37,325 nt of DNA. Source: Chrysochromulina tobinii. Lineage: Eukaryota; Haptophyta; Prymnesiales; Chrysochromulinaceae. A model generated the notes under the pieces. The model was not told where the DNA came from, made no database searches, and was given only the letters and a program-made list of their open reading frames with translations. The stretch is from contig JWZX01003190.1 of the NCBI GenBank assembly GCA_001275005.1, positions 1-37,325 of the forward strand, given 5' to 3'. The position numbers were made by a program, and so were the translations under genes. The number at the start of each line of letters is the position of its first letter. Position 1 is the first letter of the stretch. Shown piece by piece: positions 1 to 9,060 of the stretch.

Positions 1-507
1 CCCGCCCACCCCTCTCCTCCCCCCGCCCTGTGCTCATTCGCGCAGCGCCGCGCCCGCCCCGACAAAAAGTAGGTTGCCAAAATGAACGCGCCACCCGAGC
101 CGCCGCCGCCAACCGGGCGGAGCATGCCGCGCGACCCTTATGTGCCGCCCGCGCCGCAGACGCGTGCGCCCAAATTTTGGGGGCGCTTCTGAGGCGGCGC
201 GGAAGCGCATGCCGAGAGCCGGCACGGCGTGAGAAGAGGAAGGAGAAAGAGATCCGGATGGAAAGCTCAAAGCACACAGTGGCCGCGGCACACGGCGCTC
301 TCGGTCTCCCCCCCTTGGCGGCACCACCTCACTCTGGTACGCCGATTAGAGAGGGGCATCAGACTCTCAGCGAAAACCCTTGGAAGAAAAGGGTAAGTGG
401 CCGAAAAGGCGAGCTCGAGTGGAAATGCCGAAACAGAGGTTTCGCGGTTCGCGAAGCTCGAGCTCGCGATCGCCTTTTGCACGGAAAAAACAGCCTTCGT
501 GAGCAAG
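1..507. other. Upstream region of the A20/AN1 gene
   Basis: No gene is supported here. The open frames on both strands lack family features. A good 5' splice-site consensus (GTAAGT) lies at 393-398, and an AG directly precedes the chosen ATG at 508. A 5'UTR intron of about 115 nt (393-507) is therefore possible, but the would-be acceptor has no clear pyrimidine tract. Confidence 0.4.
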
Positions 508-1098
508 ATGGCCTCAGCTGATGGCAAGGAAGCCACCGAGCGCTCGGACTTGTCGTGTGCCGCTGGCTGCGGCTTCTTCGGCAGCGCCCACACTGGCGGC
601 ATGTGCTCCAAGTGCTACAAGGAGACGATAAGCAAGAACGGGCTTGCTGCTGCTGCGCAGCCACGGGTGACTGCCACGCCCACGCCGCCCCCGCCCGCGC
701 CCGCGCCAGCGCCAGAGGTGGCCATCCCCGCGCCGGAGGAGCCGGCGGCGCCCCAAACAGCTGCCAAGGAGGCCTCGCCGGTGCCGGCTGTGTCGCCGGC
801 AGCGGCTGAGCCGGCCAAGTTCATCGAGGCGGTCTCCATTCTAGAGATGTGCCCGCCGTCGGACGAGGGGACCGAGGTCGAGGCGCCGAAGAAGGTTCAG
901 GTGAACACGAGCCGCTGCTGGACGTGCAACCGGAAAATCGGCCTCACCGGCTTCCAGTGCAAGTGCGAGTTCTTCTTCTGCGCTGAGCACCGCTACTCAG
1001 ACCGCCACGAGTGCGCCTTTGATTTCAAGGCAGTGGGCAAGCAGCAGCTCGCCAAGGCGAACCCGGTGATCGCGCCCGCGAAGCTCAAGACCTTTTGA
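508..1098 (+). CDS. A20/AN1 zinc-finger stress-associated protein
   Basis: A 196-residue protein of the A20/AN1 (plant SAP, animal ZFAND5/6) family. These are small ubiquitin-binding proteins linked to stress responses and proteasome-related signalling. An A20 finger lies at residues 17-36 (C17, C21, C33, C36). A Pro/Ala/Glu-rich linker follows, then a C-terminal AN1 finger with C137, C140, C151, C153, C158, H161, H167 and C169 in canonical spacing. ATG 508 ([17 protein letters not shown]) is chosen because it places the A20 finger near the N-terminus as in the family. The open frame continues upstream to 397 without family sequence, and a 5'UTR intron may end exactly at 507. The gene is intronless in its coding part. 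The family assignment is certain; the physiological role is inferred from homologues. Confidence 0.93.
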   Translation: MASADGKEATERSDLSCAAGCGFFGSAHTGGMCSKCYKETISKNGLAAAAQPRVTATPTPPPPAPAPAPEVAIPAPEEPAAPQTAAKEASPVPAVSPAAAEPAKFIEAVSILEMCPPSDEGTEVEAPKKVQVNTSRCWTCNRKIGLTGFQCKCEFFFCAEHRYSDRHECAFDFKAVGKQQLAKANPVIAPAKLKTF

Positions 1099-1745
1099 GC
1101 TCGAAAGAGAGAGTCGTCATTTAGCGGATGTCTAAAAAGGCGAAAGCGGTCGTCTAATCGTCGTCGTCGGTCGGTAAGCTGTCCGCTACGATGTGTGCTG
1201 TCGACTGTATCCTCCGCTGTCGACTGTCGTGTCTGTGCTAGCGGGCGCGGACTTTCAAATCAAGCGAGCTGAAACGTCACTACTAACTTTACTATGTAAG
1301 CATTATCGCGACAATAATTAAGCAGGGAACGATAACGAGACGCTCCGGCGAGAAAGGCCGGCACATGTAGGCCCCGGCAGCGCGGGAACGAGCGCCCGCG
1401 TTGGGACCGCGCGCGGCGCGTAACGATATGCACCAAGGGGGGCGGCGGCTCGCGCGGTCGCGCGGCGGCGCCCGCCCCCCGGTCGCCGCCCCAGGCGGGG
1501 TCGGACGCCCGCCCGGGCCGCGTACGCCACGCGCTCGCGCACGACCGGACGTATGAAAACGACCCGAGAAAGCAGAAACGACTCGTGTCTGACGGACTCG
1601 ACCGTCACTGGGACGCTCCCATCCCAAACACGACGGCCTGGTCGGCGTGAGATGATGATGCGTGGCTACCGCAGCCGGTGAAGCCCTCAACCGACCTGGA
1701 CTGGGGGTGCGACGCGCAGCATATGCAGAGGCCCCGTAGAGCGCC
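1099..1745. other. Convergent intergenic region, no gene seen
   Basis: This lies between the stop of the A20/AN1 gene (+) and the stop of the TcdA gene (-), so it should hold two 3'UTRs. A 183-residue antisense open frame (1292-1843) is Arg/Pro-rich, overlaps the TcdA tail and resembles no family. The sequence TGTCGACTGT occurs twice near 1197-1229. Nothing else is recognised. Confidence 0.4.
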
Positions 1746-3431
1746 CTAGCTGGTTGAGGCTCCTTCGCGCCCACGACGACGCGCCTCCTCCAGCAGGCTG
1801 CACGGCCGGCCCGCAAGACCCTCCTCGATAGTGCGCTCAACATGGCGCCTCAGATCCGAGGGGAGCGCCTCGATGCCTTCACGCTCATGGCGCGCTGCCT
1901 CCTTGACGGTGACGAAGAGCACATTGGACACGTCCGCGGGGCACCGCTCATCGAAGCGGCACAGGCAGAAGACCGGGCGCGTCGGGTCGAGTAGGCGCGT
2001 GCCACTGAGCGCCGAACGGCTGCGGAAGATGTCGTTGACGACCAGCGCGACCTCATGGTAGGTGAGAGGCACCTCGCTCGCAGGTCGCTGCTTCTCCTTG
2101 AGCTCCCTTTTTAGGAAGGCGCGGTACAATCGCGTTTGGAAGCCGGCCGACATGGATGGGACAGCACGCGGCGAGGGCACCACCGGGTTGCCCGCGAGGA
2201 CGCTCAGCGAGTGCGCGGCCAGCGCGGCACCCATCGCGGCCGGTAGCGGAGGCAGCACGGGCATCACACGCACTCGGAAGCTCGCTTGAGAGCCCAGCTC
2301 GTTTGCCGTGGCCCCCGAAGGCAGAGGGAGCAATCCGACCTGTGAATGGGGCGAGGAGGGGCGTCATCAGCTCGTCATCAGCTCGTCATCAGCTCGTCAT
2401 CAGCTCGTCATCAAAGTACCATCAGACGCAATCAGCAGGAGGTATCCCACCTGCTGAGGCTCCGACGAGTACACCACAGGCACACGATGGCAGAGCTCAT
2501 CCCACCAACGCTCCGGTGACAGCGCCAACGGCTCGGTGGCAAGGGCTTTGCCATCGCTGCTGCTACATCCTTCCTCCTCGCTGCCGCCGCGCTTTTCGTC
2601 GTCGTCGTCGCCGCCGACGCCGACGCCGCCACCGCCCTCGTCGTCGCCGCCGCCTCCACCGCCCTCGTCGCCGCCGCCGCCTCCACCGCCCTCGTCGCCG
2701 CCGCCGCCGCTCGCCACTGGCGCCGTGGTGGGCGCCTCGTCGTCGGTGCCATCGACGCGCTGCTTCTTGAGCCGTTTGAGCAGCGAGGCCGCGATGGGGT
2801 CGTTGAATACCTCCGACAGCCGGCCTACGTGGAAGGCGCAGCAGTCGCCTTTGCCGCCAGCGCCGAGCGCACACAACACGGGAAGGCCCTCGCGCACACA
2901 ATAGCCGAGCAGTGCCGCCTTCGTGGCGAGGTCGTCGATGCAGTCGACGACGAGCGCCGGCTCACCCGCGAGAAGGCGCGGAGCTGCGGCCGCGTCAAAG
3001 AGTGCGACGATCGCCTCGATCTGCGCTGACGGTGCCACACGTAGCATCTGCTCTCGCAGCGCCACCACCTTGGGCGTGCCCACGTCTGCGCGCACGGCGG
3101 TGGCGTTCCGGTTGAGTGATGAGAGTGTCACCTGGTCAAAGTCGATCAGGCGCAGCCGCCTCACGCCGCCGCGCAGGAGCAGGTTCGCTGTGTGGCTACC
3201 GACGCCGCCGAGGCCGATGATGATGACCAGCGGACCGATGGCGCTGCCGCCGCCCGAAGGGATCGTTGCGCTGGCGACAGAGAGCAGCGTCGCCGCACGT
3301 TTGCGGCTTAGCTCCGTCCAGACCGCGAAGACCGCGTAGGCCACAGTTGCGACGGACGCCACGGTGATCGGGAAAGCCGCGTGCATGACTCCGCGAAAAG
3401 GCGTGAACTTCCTAACAAGTCGCACACACAT
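1746..3431 (-). CDS. tRNA threonylcarbamoyladenosine dehydratase (TcdA/Tcd1-like)
   Basis: An E1/ThiF-fold enzyme that dehydrates t6A37 of tRNA to the cyclic form ct6A. Two exons: 3431-2451 and 2339-1746. The 111-nt intron (2340-2450) has a GTGGGA donor and a TTCACAG acceptor in phase 0, giving SEPQQ|VGLLPLPSG and 524 residues. The sequence shows an N-terminal hydrophobic segment (about 18-38), as in the membrane-anchored yeast Tcd1/Tcd2, the nucleotide loop GLGGVGS at 73-79, IDFDQV, LNRNATA and TPKV. The C-terminal block FRVRVMPVLPPLPAAMG is typical of eukaryotic members. A Gly/Asp-rich insertion (about 240-290) interrupts the middle. ATG 3431 is a true ATG just upstream of the membrane segment. 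The gene is divergent from bestrophin. The intron carries an 11-bp tandem repeat and its two junctions resemble each other. Confidence 0.93.
2340..2450 (-). other. Intron of the TcdA gene, with junction direct repeat
   Basis: Joining at these GT-AG sites restores the family sequence exactly. The first bases of the intron (CAG|GTGGGATACCTCC) and of the next exon (CAG|GTCGGATTGCTCC) match at about 13 of 17 positions. The interior is mainly a tandem 11-mer containing CTGATGAC on the coding strand. Confidence 0.85.
2362..2413. repeat. 11-bp tandem repeat inside the TcdA intron
   Basis: The unit is CGTCATCAGCT on the + strand, or AGCTGATGACG on the gene strand. It is repeated about 4.7 times without mismatch and lies wholly within the intron. 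Each unit carries CTGATGAC, a branch-point-like sequence. Confidence 0.95.
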
Positions 3432-3564
3432 TTGGCTGTGGCACGCATTTAAGATATGATTTTCCGAGGGTCATTTGCGATGTGTGCTTGAGACGGCGGC
3501 CGCCGCGTCCTGGGGACCTGCCTGGGCAGCTGGCGTGAATGCTGCTCTGCTGCGTGCTGCGACC
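3432..3564. promoter_or_regulatory. Compact divergent upstream region, TcdA / bestrophin
   Basis: Only 133 bp separate the two start codons, so both 5'UTRs and any core promoters must share this segment. An A/T-rich patch (TTTAAGATATGATTTT, near 3449) stands out in GC-rich surroundings. No recognised promoter element is claimed. Confidence 0.4.
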
Positions 3565-5259
3565 ATGCTGATCTTCCGAAAGGGAACACCATGGAGGCTA
3601 ATGTTCCGGAGGGTGGGCTCGGCTATCCTCCCAGCGATGCCCGAGGGCTTATTGGCCGCCATGTGGACTCTCCTGATCGAGTTGATCGTGCCCCGCTCGT
3701 ACATGGACACGCTGCTGCAGCACCCTAATGCATACCATACGTTTGCATTCTTGGCGCTGACGTTGCTCGTGTTCCGCACCAACGTCGCGTACAATCGCTT
3801 TTGGGAGTGCTGCACCTCGGTCACCGTTATGGGAGGCATGTGGGGCGACGCGTTCACCATGGCCATCACGATGGACGAGCTCATCAACACCAACAAGCGT
3901 GAGTACGGCGAGGCGGGCGCTGCGTGGCTCGAGAAGCGGCGGCGGCACCAGATGCTCATGGCCCGCCGCTACTCACTCTGCCACGCGCTCGCACTGCAGT
4001 ACCTGCGCCGCGATGACTGCCTAAAAAACCTGGTCCCGAGCGACGGGCGCCAACCGAAAGTGCCAATGGGGGCTGGGGCGTTTGGCGGCATGGAGCAGCC
4101 GACGAGCCGTGCGGACCCCGAGTGGCAGCAGCTCGAGGTGCTCGGTGGCCTCACCGAGTCTGAGATCCGTTCGCTCGAGAGTAGCCCCGACCGCGTGGGG
4201 TACATCTTCTCGCAGATCATGCACCTGAACGCACAGCGGCGCTGCGACGGCGGCCTGGGCACGGACCCGCCAGTGCTCTCGCGCTACTGGTCGTGTCTCT
4301 CGTCCGGCATGTCGGGCATGCGGCAGGCGCGCAAGGTCGAGGACATCCCCTTCCCGTGGCCGTACACGCAGGCCGTCGCCCTCTGTACCCACTTGTTCGC
4401 CCTCACCTTCCCGCTCGTTCTCGCACACTTTGCCAACTGCGGCTCCGTTTCATGCGCCAGCCCCAACTATTGGATGGGCCCGTTCCTCGCGTTCGTCACG
4501 GTGACCTCCTTCGCGGCCCTTGACCAGGTCGCCGTCGCCCTCGAGGATCCCTTTGTCCACCCGCCCAACGACTTGCCTGCGAACGCGCTTCAGGCGGCCT
4601 TCAACAACCGCCTGAACACCATCCTCGACGCCGTTCGTCGGCCGGCGGATGCTCTCACAACGAACTCGCAACTAGTGTGTGACTTAGACCGTCTCCCCGA
4701 GGGCGACGAGAAGTACTGGGGCGAGTTCGCCGAGCTCGAGGCGACAGACGTGAAGCTTGCGACGGTCAACTTCCTTGGACAGTGGCGCAAGTACACGACG
4801 AAGCACGAGAGGCCAGCCCATACTTTTCGTTCGAAGAGTATGTCGAACATTGCCACGCCAGGGCTGGTCATGCTCTCGTCGGGCCGGGGGAAGCTCAAGA
4901 CGCGCCTCCTGGAAGTCGAGGCTGTCGGGGGTTTCAAGAAATCCTCGTCGGATCCAAACTTGACGAGGCTCGAGGACGGAATCGCCGCCCCCCCCCCAGG
5001 CGCCCCCCCCCCAGGCCGCGGACCCCTTGGCGGCAAACTGGGTAAATTGACGTCGACCTCTCTCGATTTCCTTCCCCAATTTCCGAAGGCGCAGCCCACT
5101 AGCCCAAACAGTTCTAGCACCATCGGCGACACCCTGAATATCTTTAAGCGCTCCCGGGCACTCGGCACGGATCCAACCCTGAGTGATACGGATAGCCCCA
5201 TCGGGACGCCAACGAAGGGGTCCCCTTCTGCTTCGCCCAGCGTGCCCAGACGTGCCTAG
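3565..5259 (+). CDS. Bestrophin-family anion channel
   Basis: A 564-residue bestrophin (RFP-TM/UPF0187 family), a pentameric anion channel. Algal members act in plasma or thylakoid membranes, but the location here cannot be told. Evidence: an N-terminal MLIFRKGTPWRLMFRR start, a hydrophobic helix pair, the signature FRTNVAYNRFWE, then IPFPWPYTQ near residue 261 and the acidic cluster EDPFVHPPNDLP near residue 327, which in the family forms the Ca-clasp/pore-linked element. A stretch of about 70 residues between helices (TSRADPEWQQLEV and around) is longer than usual. The C-terminal 150 residues are Ser/Pro-rich and probably disordered. The open frame begins upstream at 3475, but the first ATG is 3565, matching the family N-terminus. 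Single exon, divergent from TcdA. Confidence 0.92.
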   Translation: MLIFRKGTPWRLMFRRVGSAILPAMPEGLLAAMWTLLIELIVPRSYMDTLLQHPNAYHTFAFLALTLLVFRTNVAYNRFWECCTSVTVMGGMWGDAFTMAITMDELINTNKREYGEAGAAWLEKRRRHQMLMARRYSLCHALALQYLRRDDCLKNLVPSDGRQPKVPMGAGAFGGMEQPTSRADPEWQQLEVLGGLTESEIRSLESSPDRVGYIFSQIMHLNAQRRCDGGLGTDPPVLSRYWSCLSSGMSGMRQARKVEDIPFPWPYTQAVALCTHLFALTFPLVLAHFANCGSVSCASPNYWMGPFLAFVTVTSFAALDQVAVALEDPFVHPPNDLPANALQAAFNNRLNTILDAVRRPADALTTNSQLVCDLDRLPEGDEKYWGEFAELEATDVKLATVNFLGQWRKYTTKHERPAHTFRSKSMSNIATPGLVMLSSGRGKLKTRLLEVEAVGGFKKSSSDPNLTRLEDGIAAPPPGAPPPGRGPLGGKLGKLTSTSLDFLPQFPKAQPTSPNSSSTIGDTLNIFKRSRALGTDPTLSDTDSPIGTPTKGSPSASPSVPRRA

Positions 5260-5842
5260 GCATGCGTGGTGTGGCACGCGGAGGGTCCACTCGCGGGTGG
5301 ACCCGTGCCGAGTGCCCTGGAGCGCTTCGAGATGTTTAGGGACGTCGGCTCGTAGGTCGTACTCTGTCACGTATCCTGGGCATAGGCTATAGCGCATGGC
5401 TTTTGTTACATGTTATGAGTTTCGGAGAGTTGCGGCGCGCGGCGACCATTACTACTGTCACATGTAGTACGGTGTAACACACGCGACCGCTGCGCGTCGG
5501 TGATCGGACGCTTTATATTTATCGTCAATCGTGAACGGACGCACCAGCACACGGAAGACGTGCGATGTACGATGAGCACGCAGCGGTGTGATGAGAAGGG
5601 TTTTACATGATGTATACATGGTCGCCTTCTCTGCAGCTCTCACGATCATGCGACAACAACTTTCTACAATTAATTGCCACGTCATTCGTCATGCTGTGAA
5701 GTCGCGATTTCATGTGGGTTCCACCCTTCGCCCATCCCACTCGTGTACCGCCTCTCACGGTCGGCGATTTGAGCATCGTGTGTGCCACGACAGATCAGAC
5801 GCGACTGAGCGCGCTACTAGGTCCCATCGCGTGAAGGCGTGC
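5260..5842. other. Intergenic region upstream of the MESD-like gene
   Basis: It holds the bestrophin 3' end and the MESD-like 5' region. The AT content is higher than in the genes (for example 5506-5530 and 5655-5690). A frame open from 5588 is in phase with the MESD-like gene, but it has a non-coding look before the signal peptide at 5843. No element is identified. Confidence 0.4.
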
Positions 5843-6565
5843 ATGCGCTTGCTGCTGCTCGTGGCTTGCTGCGCATGCGCCGCCGCACGCCCGCGGACGG
5901 GCCGCGATTGGAGCAAGCTGACGGACAAGGACTGGGACCGCATCGAAGACGAGTGGTCAACACCTGAGGAGAAGGAGGAGTACGAGTTCAAGCCGCCGAA
6001 GCCAGGGAAGGGCGTCGACATTGATGCGCTTCAAAAGGCGATGGAGAAGCAGGAAAAACTGAAGAAGAAAGGAAAGCTCAAGAAGGGTGAGCAGAGCCCT
6101 GAGGTCAAGAAGATGCTTGCTCAGACGCAGCAGACCTCGGGGCCAGCGATGCTGTTTGCCACGCTCGACTACGAGGGCTGCTGCAAGAAGAATGAGACGG
6201 AGAAGATTGGCACGCGGTGGGCCACGCTCATGGCCTCGGCGGGTATGGCCGTACAGACGTACGTAATCGACGAGAACATGGTGCTCTACTCCACGCAGGC
6301 GGGCGGGTTCGTCAACGAGATCATCGAGTACGTCACGCAGCAGACGGAGTGCGTCTTCGTCGAGTTCAACAGCCAGCAGACGCCCGGCCCGGCCAAAACG
6401 CCAGAGTGGATCGCCAAAGACGAGGCGAGGAAGGCGGAAATGAAGGCAACGCAAGAGAAGAAGAAGGCCGAGGAGGAGGCCGTCAAGAAGGCCGAGGAGA
6501 AGCTGAAAGCGAAGAAGAAGAAGAAGGGCAAGCAAAGGAAGGCCAATGATAAGGAAGAGATGTAA
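5843..6565 (+). CDS. MESD-like ER chaperone
   Basis: A 240-residue secretory-pathway protein with a MESD (mesoderm development / Boca) domain. Animal MESD is an ER chaperone for the beta-propeller/EGF modules of LDL-receptor-family proteins. ATG 5843 starts a clear signal peptide (MRLLLLVACCACAAARP). The family's N-terminal motif follows (DWSKLTDKDWDRIEDEW), then KPPKPGKGVDID and the core: TSGPAMLFATLDY, W226-type strand TRWATLMASAG, YVIDENMVLY and ECVFVEFNSQQ. The tail is a long Lys/Glu-rich coiled coil. The C-terminus (DKEEM) is not a canonical KDEL/REDL retention signal. Two Cys in EGCCKK are unusual. The domain assignment is firm; the client protein in this alga is unknown. Confidence 0.85.
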   Translation: MRLLLLVACCACAAARPRTGRDWSKLTDKDWDRIEDEWSTPEEKEEYEFKPPKPGKGVDIDALQKAMEKQEKLKKKGKLKKGEQSPEVKKMLAQTQQTSGPAMLFATLDYEGCCKKNETEKIGTRWATLMASAGMAVQTYVIDENMVLYSTQAGGFVNEIIEYVTQQTECVFVEFNSQQTPGPAKTPEWIAKDEARKAEMKATQEKKKAEEEAVKKAEEKLKAKKKKKGKQRKANDKEEM

Positions 6566-6958
6566 GGATTACACGTTAGGAGAGACCCACAGCGACAGCA
6601 CGCGCTACTTCCTCAGGTATTAATAGCCAACCGCCGCCGGTACAAAATCGCGAGGCGCAGTCCTTCTCCTGGAGGCCGGACAGACGTGAGACGAGCATTG
6701 AGGCTTCAGTGCGAGCTCGGAGCTCGGGGCATGTTTTGGGCATGTTTATCGTTTTCAGACCGCGCACCCGCGGCGCACCGGGCGGGTCGGCGGCGCGGGG
6801 CGCGGGTTCGTGCCGGCACGCGGTCGTCCCGGGCGGTGAGCCTTTGTGAGCCTCCGAAGACCGATACGTCGACGCGAGGATCTGTCCTTGACTCGTTTCT
6901 CTATATTCATACTGGCGCATGGCCCTAGTCTAAAGTTAGTCGGGCCGAGATGCCCAAG
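6566..6958. other. Convergent 3' intergenic region
   Basis: This is about 390 bp between the stop of the MESD-like gene (+) and the stop of the membrane protein gene (-). Short open frames here have no family features. Nothing further is seen. Confidence 0.4.
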
Positions 6959-7639
6959 TCATCGGTGAAGGGCTCCGCTTCCTTTTGCGGCCTCCTGCTT
7001 CGCGCCAGCGGCCACGACCGCCGCGTGCGCCCACAGCGCCCCGAGGACGCTCGCGCCGGCGCCCCAGATGATGCCGCCCGCGCAAAGGCCGCCGAAGCCC
7101 GCGGTGGGCGGCAGGTTCACCAGGATGCCGCCCACGATGAGGGCGCCGGCGGAGGCCTCGGCGAGGAAGGGCGCGGGCGCCGCGGGAAGCGCGCGAAAGT
7201 AGAGAAGCGAGAGGCCGAGCACAATGTAGCCGATCATGAAGAGGATGGCGAAGGCCGTGTATGCGGAGTCTTTCGGGCCAGTGAACATGAAGCCGTCGAG
7301 GTCGACGGCGGCGGGGAGCGCCCTGGCTATCGGCGGGAAGACGTCGTACGCGATGACGCCGTCCGCGAAGAAGCACGCCTGACCGACGAGGGCGCACGCG
7401 GTGCCGATGAGGCCCCACGCGCCCGTCTTGGGCGCGTGCAGCCCGTGCACGCCCGCCGCGCCCAGGAGCCCCGCGATCGCGGCGATGCAATGGATCACTA
7501 GCACTTGCGAGGCGTTCCAGATGGGGTGGACAGCGGCCGCCGCGCCGTAAAAGGCCGTGTGGGGGTTCGCCGTCGCCCAGAAGATGATAAAGAGGAACCC
7601 GCTGAGGGCGAACGTCGCCGCGCCGAGGAGCGCCGTCAT
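6959..7639 (-). CDS. Unknown multi-pass membrane protein
   Basis: A 226-residue protein with about six or seven hydrophobic segments: ALLGAATFALSGFLFIIFWA, VLVIHCIAAIAGLLGAAGV, TGAWGLIGTACALVGQACF, FAILFMIGYIVLGLSLLYF, ASAGALIVGGILVN and GGIIWGAGASVLGALWAH. A short loop with NPHTAFYG sits between the first two. I do not recognise the family. The length and Gly/Ala-rich helices recall small transporter or DUF998-like membrane proteins, but no signature residue confirms this. ATG 7639 is a true ATG and the first helix follows at once. Codon third positions are G/C rich throughout, so the frame is very likely real. Upstream (7680-7715) TCAGTTGCA-like units repeat three times. Confidence 0.7.
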   Translation of the reverse strand: MTALLGAATFALSGFLFIIFWATANPHTAFYGAAAAVHPIWNASQVLVIHCIAAIAGLLGAAGVHGLHAPKTGAWGLIGTACALVGQACFFADGVIAYDVFPPIARALPAAVDLDGFMFTGPKDSAYTAFAILFMIGYIVLGLSLLYFRALPAAPAPFLAEASAGALIVGGILVNLPPTAGFGGLCAGGIIWGAGASVLGALWAHAAVVAAGAKQEAAKGSGALHR

Positions 7640-7924
7640 TGCTGGTCGGGGAGAGGAGTGGGTTGATGGCTTGTTGGCCTCTGTTGCAGGCTCAGTTGCA
7701 GCTCAGTTGCACTGAGAGCGGATCCAAGCTCCGCGCTGCAGCGAACACGCAACCGTTATTTAACTGAGTACAAGTGAACCCACACCCGGTTCCTGTCCAC
7801 ACCTCTCGAACCCCGTTTATCCCGATGGGGGGTGGGTTGGGATCTTTGGGAAGATTCTTTTTGAGTTGGATTCAAGGATTTTCGAGATGTAAATGCTCTG
7901 ACACTCACCGGCCCACAGCCTTGG

Positions 7925-8050
7925 TTATTTGCCCCAGCGCTCTACCTCGTCCGAGCCGAGGCCATTGGTGGCCGGCTTGGGCTTCCTCGCAACCTTTTTC
8001 CACGACGCCATCGCCCCCGCATCCATATCGACCGCGTTCGCCGACGCCAT
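7925..8050 (-). CDS. Possible 41-residue ORF (or 3' exon), unknown
   Basis: On the minus strand an ATG at 8050 opens 41 codons (beginning MASANAVDMDAGAMASW, ending DEVERWGK) with G/C-rich third positions, unlike the AT-rich flank. The frame remains open further upstream, but that part looks non-coding. A diverged copy of its first 15 codons and its 5' flank lies near 8863-9060 (MAVAMAVAIAVDMDAGA), where the frame then degenerates. It could be a small gene, the last exon of an unseen gene, or part of a dispersed repeat. No function can be given. Confidence 0.25.
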   Translation of the reverse strand: MASANAVDMDAGAMASWKKVARKPKPATNGLGSDEVERWGK

Positions 8051-8160
8051 CGCCTTCTCTGTTCTACTTTTTTCCAGATTCCACAAAAACAGCATAAACA
8101 GAAAAAAACCCCGCCCTTTTCTACTGTGCATTAACTCTAGTATCTTTTGGGGGGCAGCCG
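8009..8160. repeat. Diverged direct repeat, copy A
   Basis: It shares CGCCCCCGCATCCATATCGA with copy B, then an A/T-rich part with CAAAAACAGCA-like and CACTGTRCA-like blocks in the same order. Copy B is at about 8863-9060. The foldback element lies between the two copies. Confidence 0.7.
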
Positions 8161-8518
8161 TTACGAGTACTTTTACGGTGTGGAGCTCCATTAGATTTGT
8201 TTGCCGTGGCGGAGTAATGGGAAGGCTGGCGCCCTTAATGGCGCCCGCCGTTTCGCGCCCGTCCGGCCACGTGCCCACGTCCAATCCTCCAATGGCTTGT
8301 CGGCTCGGACGAGGTCTCGTCTCTCGACGGGTTGCAGCGAAAAAAAGTTTGGGACTCTCAACTTCCGCAACAGACATGGACATGTTTAACCCAAGTTCGT
8401 ATGTGCAACAATATGCGATAATCCCGCGCTGCAACCACCTGCATGGTACATGTTGTGAGGTATAAACGATTTTTTAAACGAAAGCTCTGAGCACCCTCTG
8501 TGCTGAGCTCATCAAACC

Positions 8519-8810
8519 GGGGTGACGGGGGGTTTCCTATCGTTTTGAGGGGGGGGGTCCTATCAGAGACGTATCCTGATGTATCCTGATGTATCCTGCA
8601 TGTATCCTGATTGTATCTTGATGTGTCCCGTAAAGAAATGTTGAAAGTAACAGCAAGTCAGATTTAAATTTTGAGATACATCAGGATACACTCAAGATAC
8701 ATGTACATGTACGTGTATCCTTCACGATACATGCAGGATACATCACGATACATAAGGATACGTATCTGATAGGACCCCCCCCAAAACGATAGGAAACCAC
8801 CCCGCACCCC
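8519..8810. mobile_element. Foldback / MITE-like element
   Basis: About 292 bp whose two ends are inverted repeats of roughly 100 bp. The left arm begins GGGGTGACGGGGGGTTTCCT and continues CTATCGTTTTGAGG, GGTCCTATCAG, then tandem GTATCCTGAT units. The right arm read on the other strand begins GGGGTGCGGGGTGGTTTCCT with the same order of blocks, including GTCCTATCAGATACGTATCC. The centre is AT-rich (AGATTTAAATTTTGA). It has no coding capacity. The flanks ATCAAACC (8511-8518) and ATGAAACA (8811-8818) agree at 6 of 8 positions and may be a decayed 8-bp target duplication. It fits a non-autonomous DNA transposon; the superfamily is not determined. Confidence 0.75.
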
Positions 8811-8862
8811 ATGAAACAGGAGTACCGGCTTCTAGCCGCCATTTATTCCGCCGCCACCGCCC

Positions 8863-9060
8863 TTGCGCCACCGCCCCCGCATCCATATCGACCGCGATTG
8901 CCACCGCCATCGCCACCGCCATCGCACCTCAGGGCTTACTCAGGGCTGTTTTTATTTTCCCCAAAACAGCAAAAACATAAAAAACACGTGCTCCTCTTCA
9001 CTGTACACGCTACATAATTTGACCTCCCGTTTGACCTTTTTTGTTTTTTGGGGGTGGTCT
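8863..9060. repeat. Diverged direct repeat, copy B
   Basis: Partner of the 8009-8160 segment. It keeps the CCGCATCCATATCGACCGCG core and the A-rich AACAGCAAAAACATAAAAAA part, and ends in a TTTTTTGGGGG run like copy A. It has an expanded GCCACC/GCCATC triplet tract after the core. Confidence 0.7.

Noticed and set aside
1292-1843. 183-residue minus-strand open frame
   Set aside because: It is Arg/Pro-rich, overlaps the TcdA 3' end in another frame, and has no family resemblance.
7800-7830. Reverse-strand GGTTCGAGAGG, B-box-like
   Set aside because: The T-stem does not pair and no A box lies at the right distance.
7929-8465. 178-residue plus-strand open frame
   Set aside because: It crosses AT-rich, repeat-bearing intergenic DNA and has no coding bias over most of its length.
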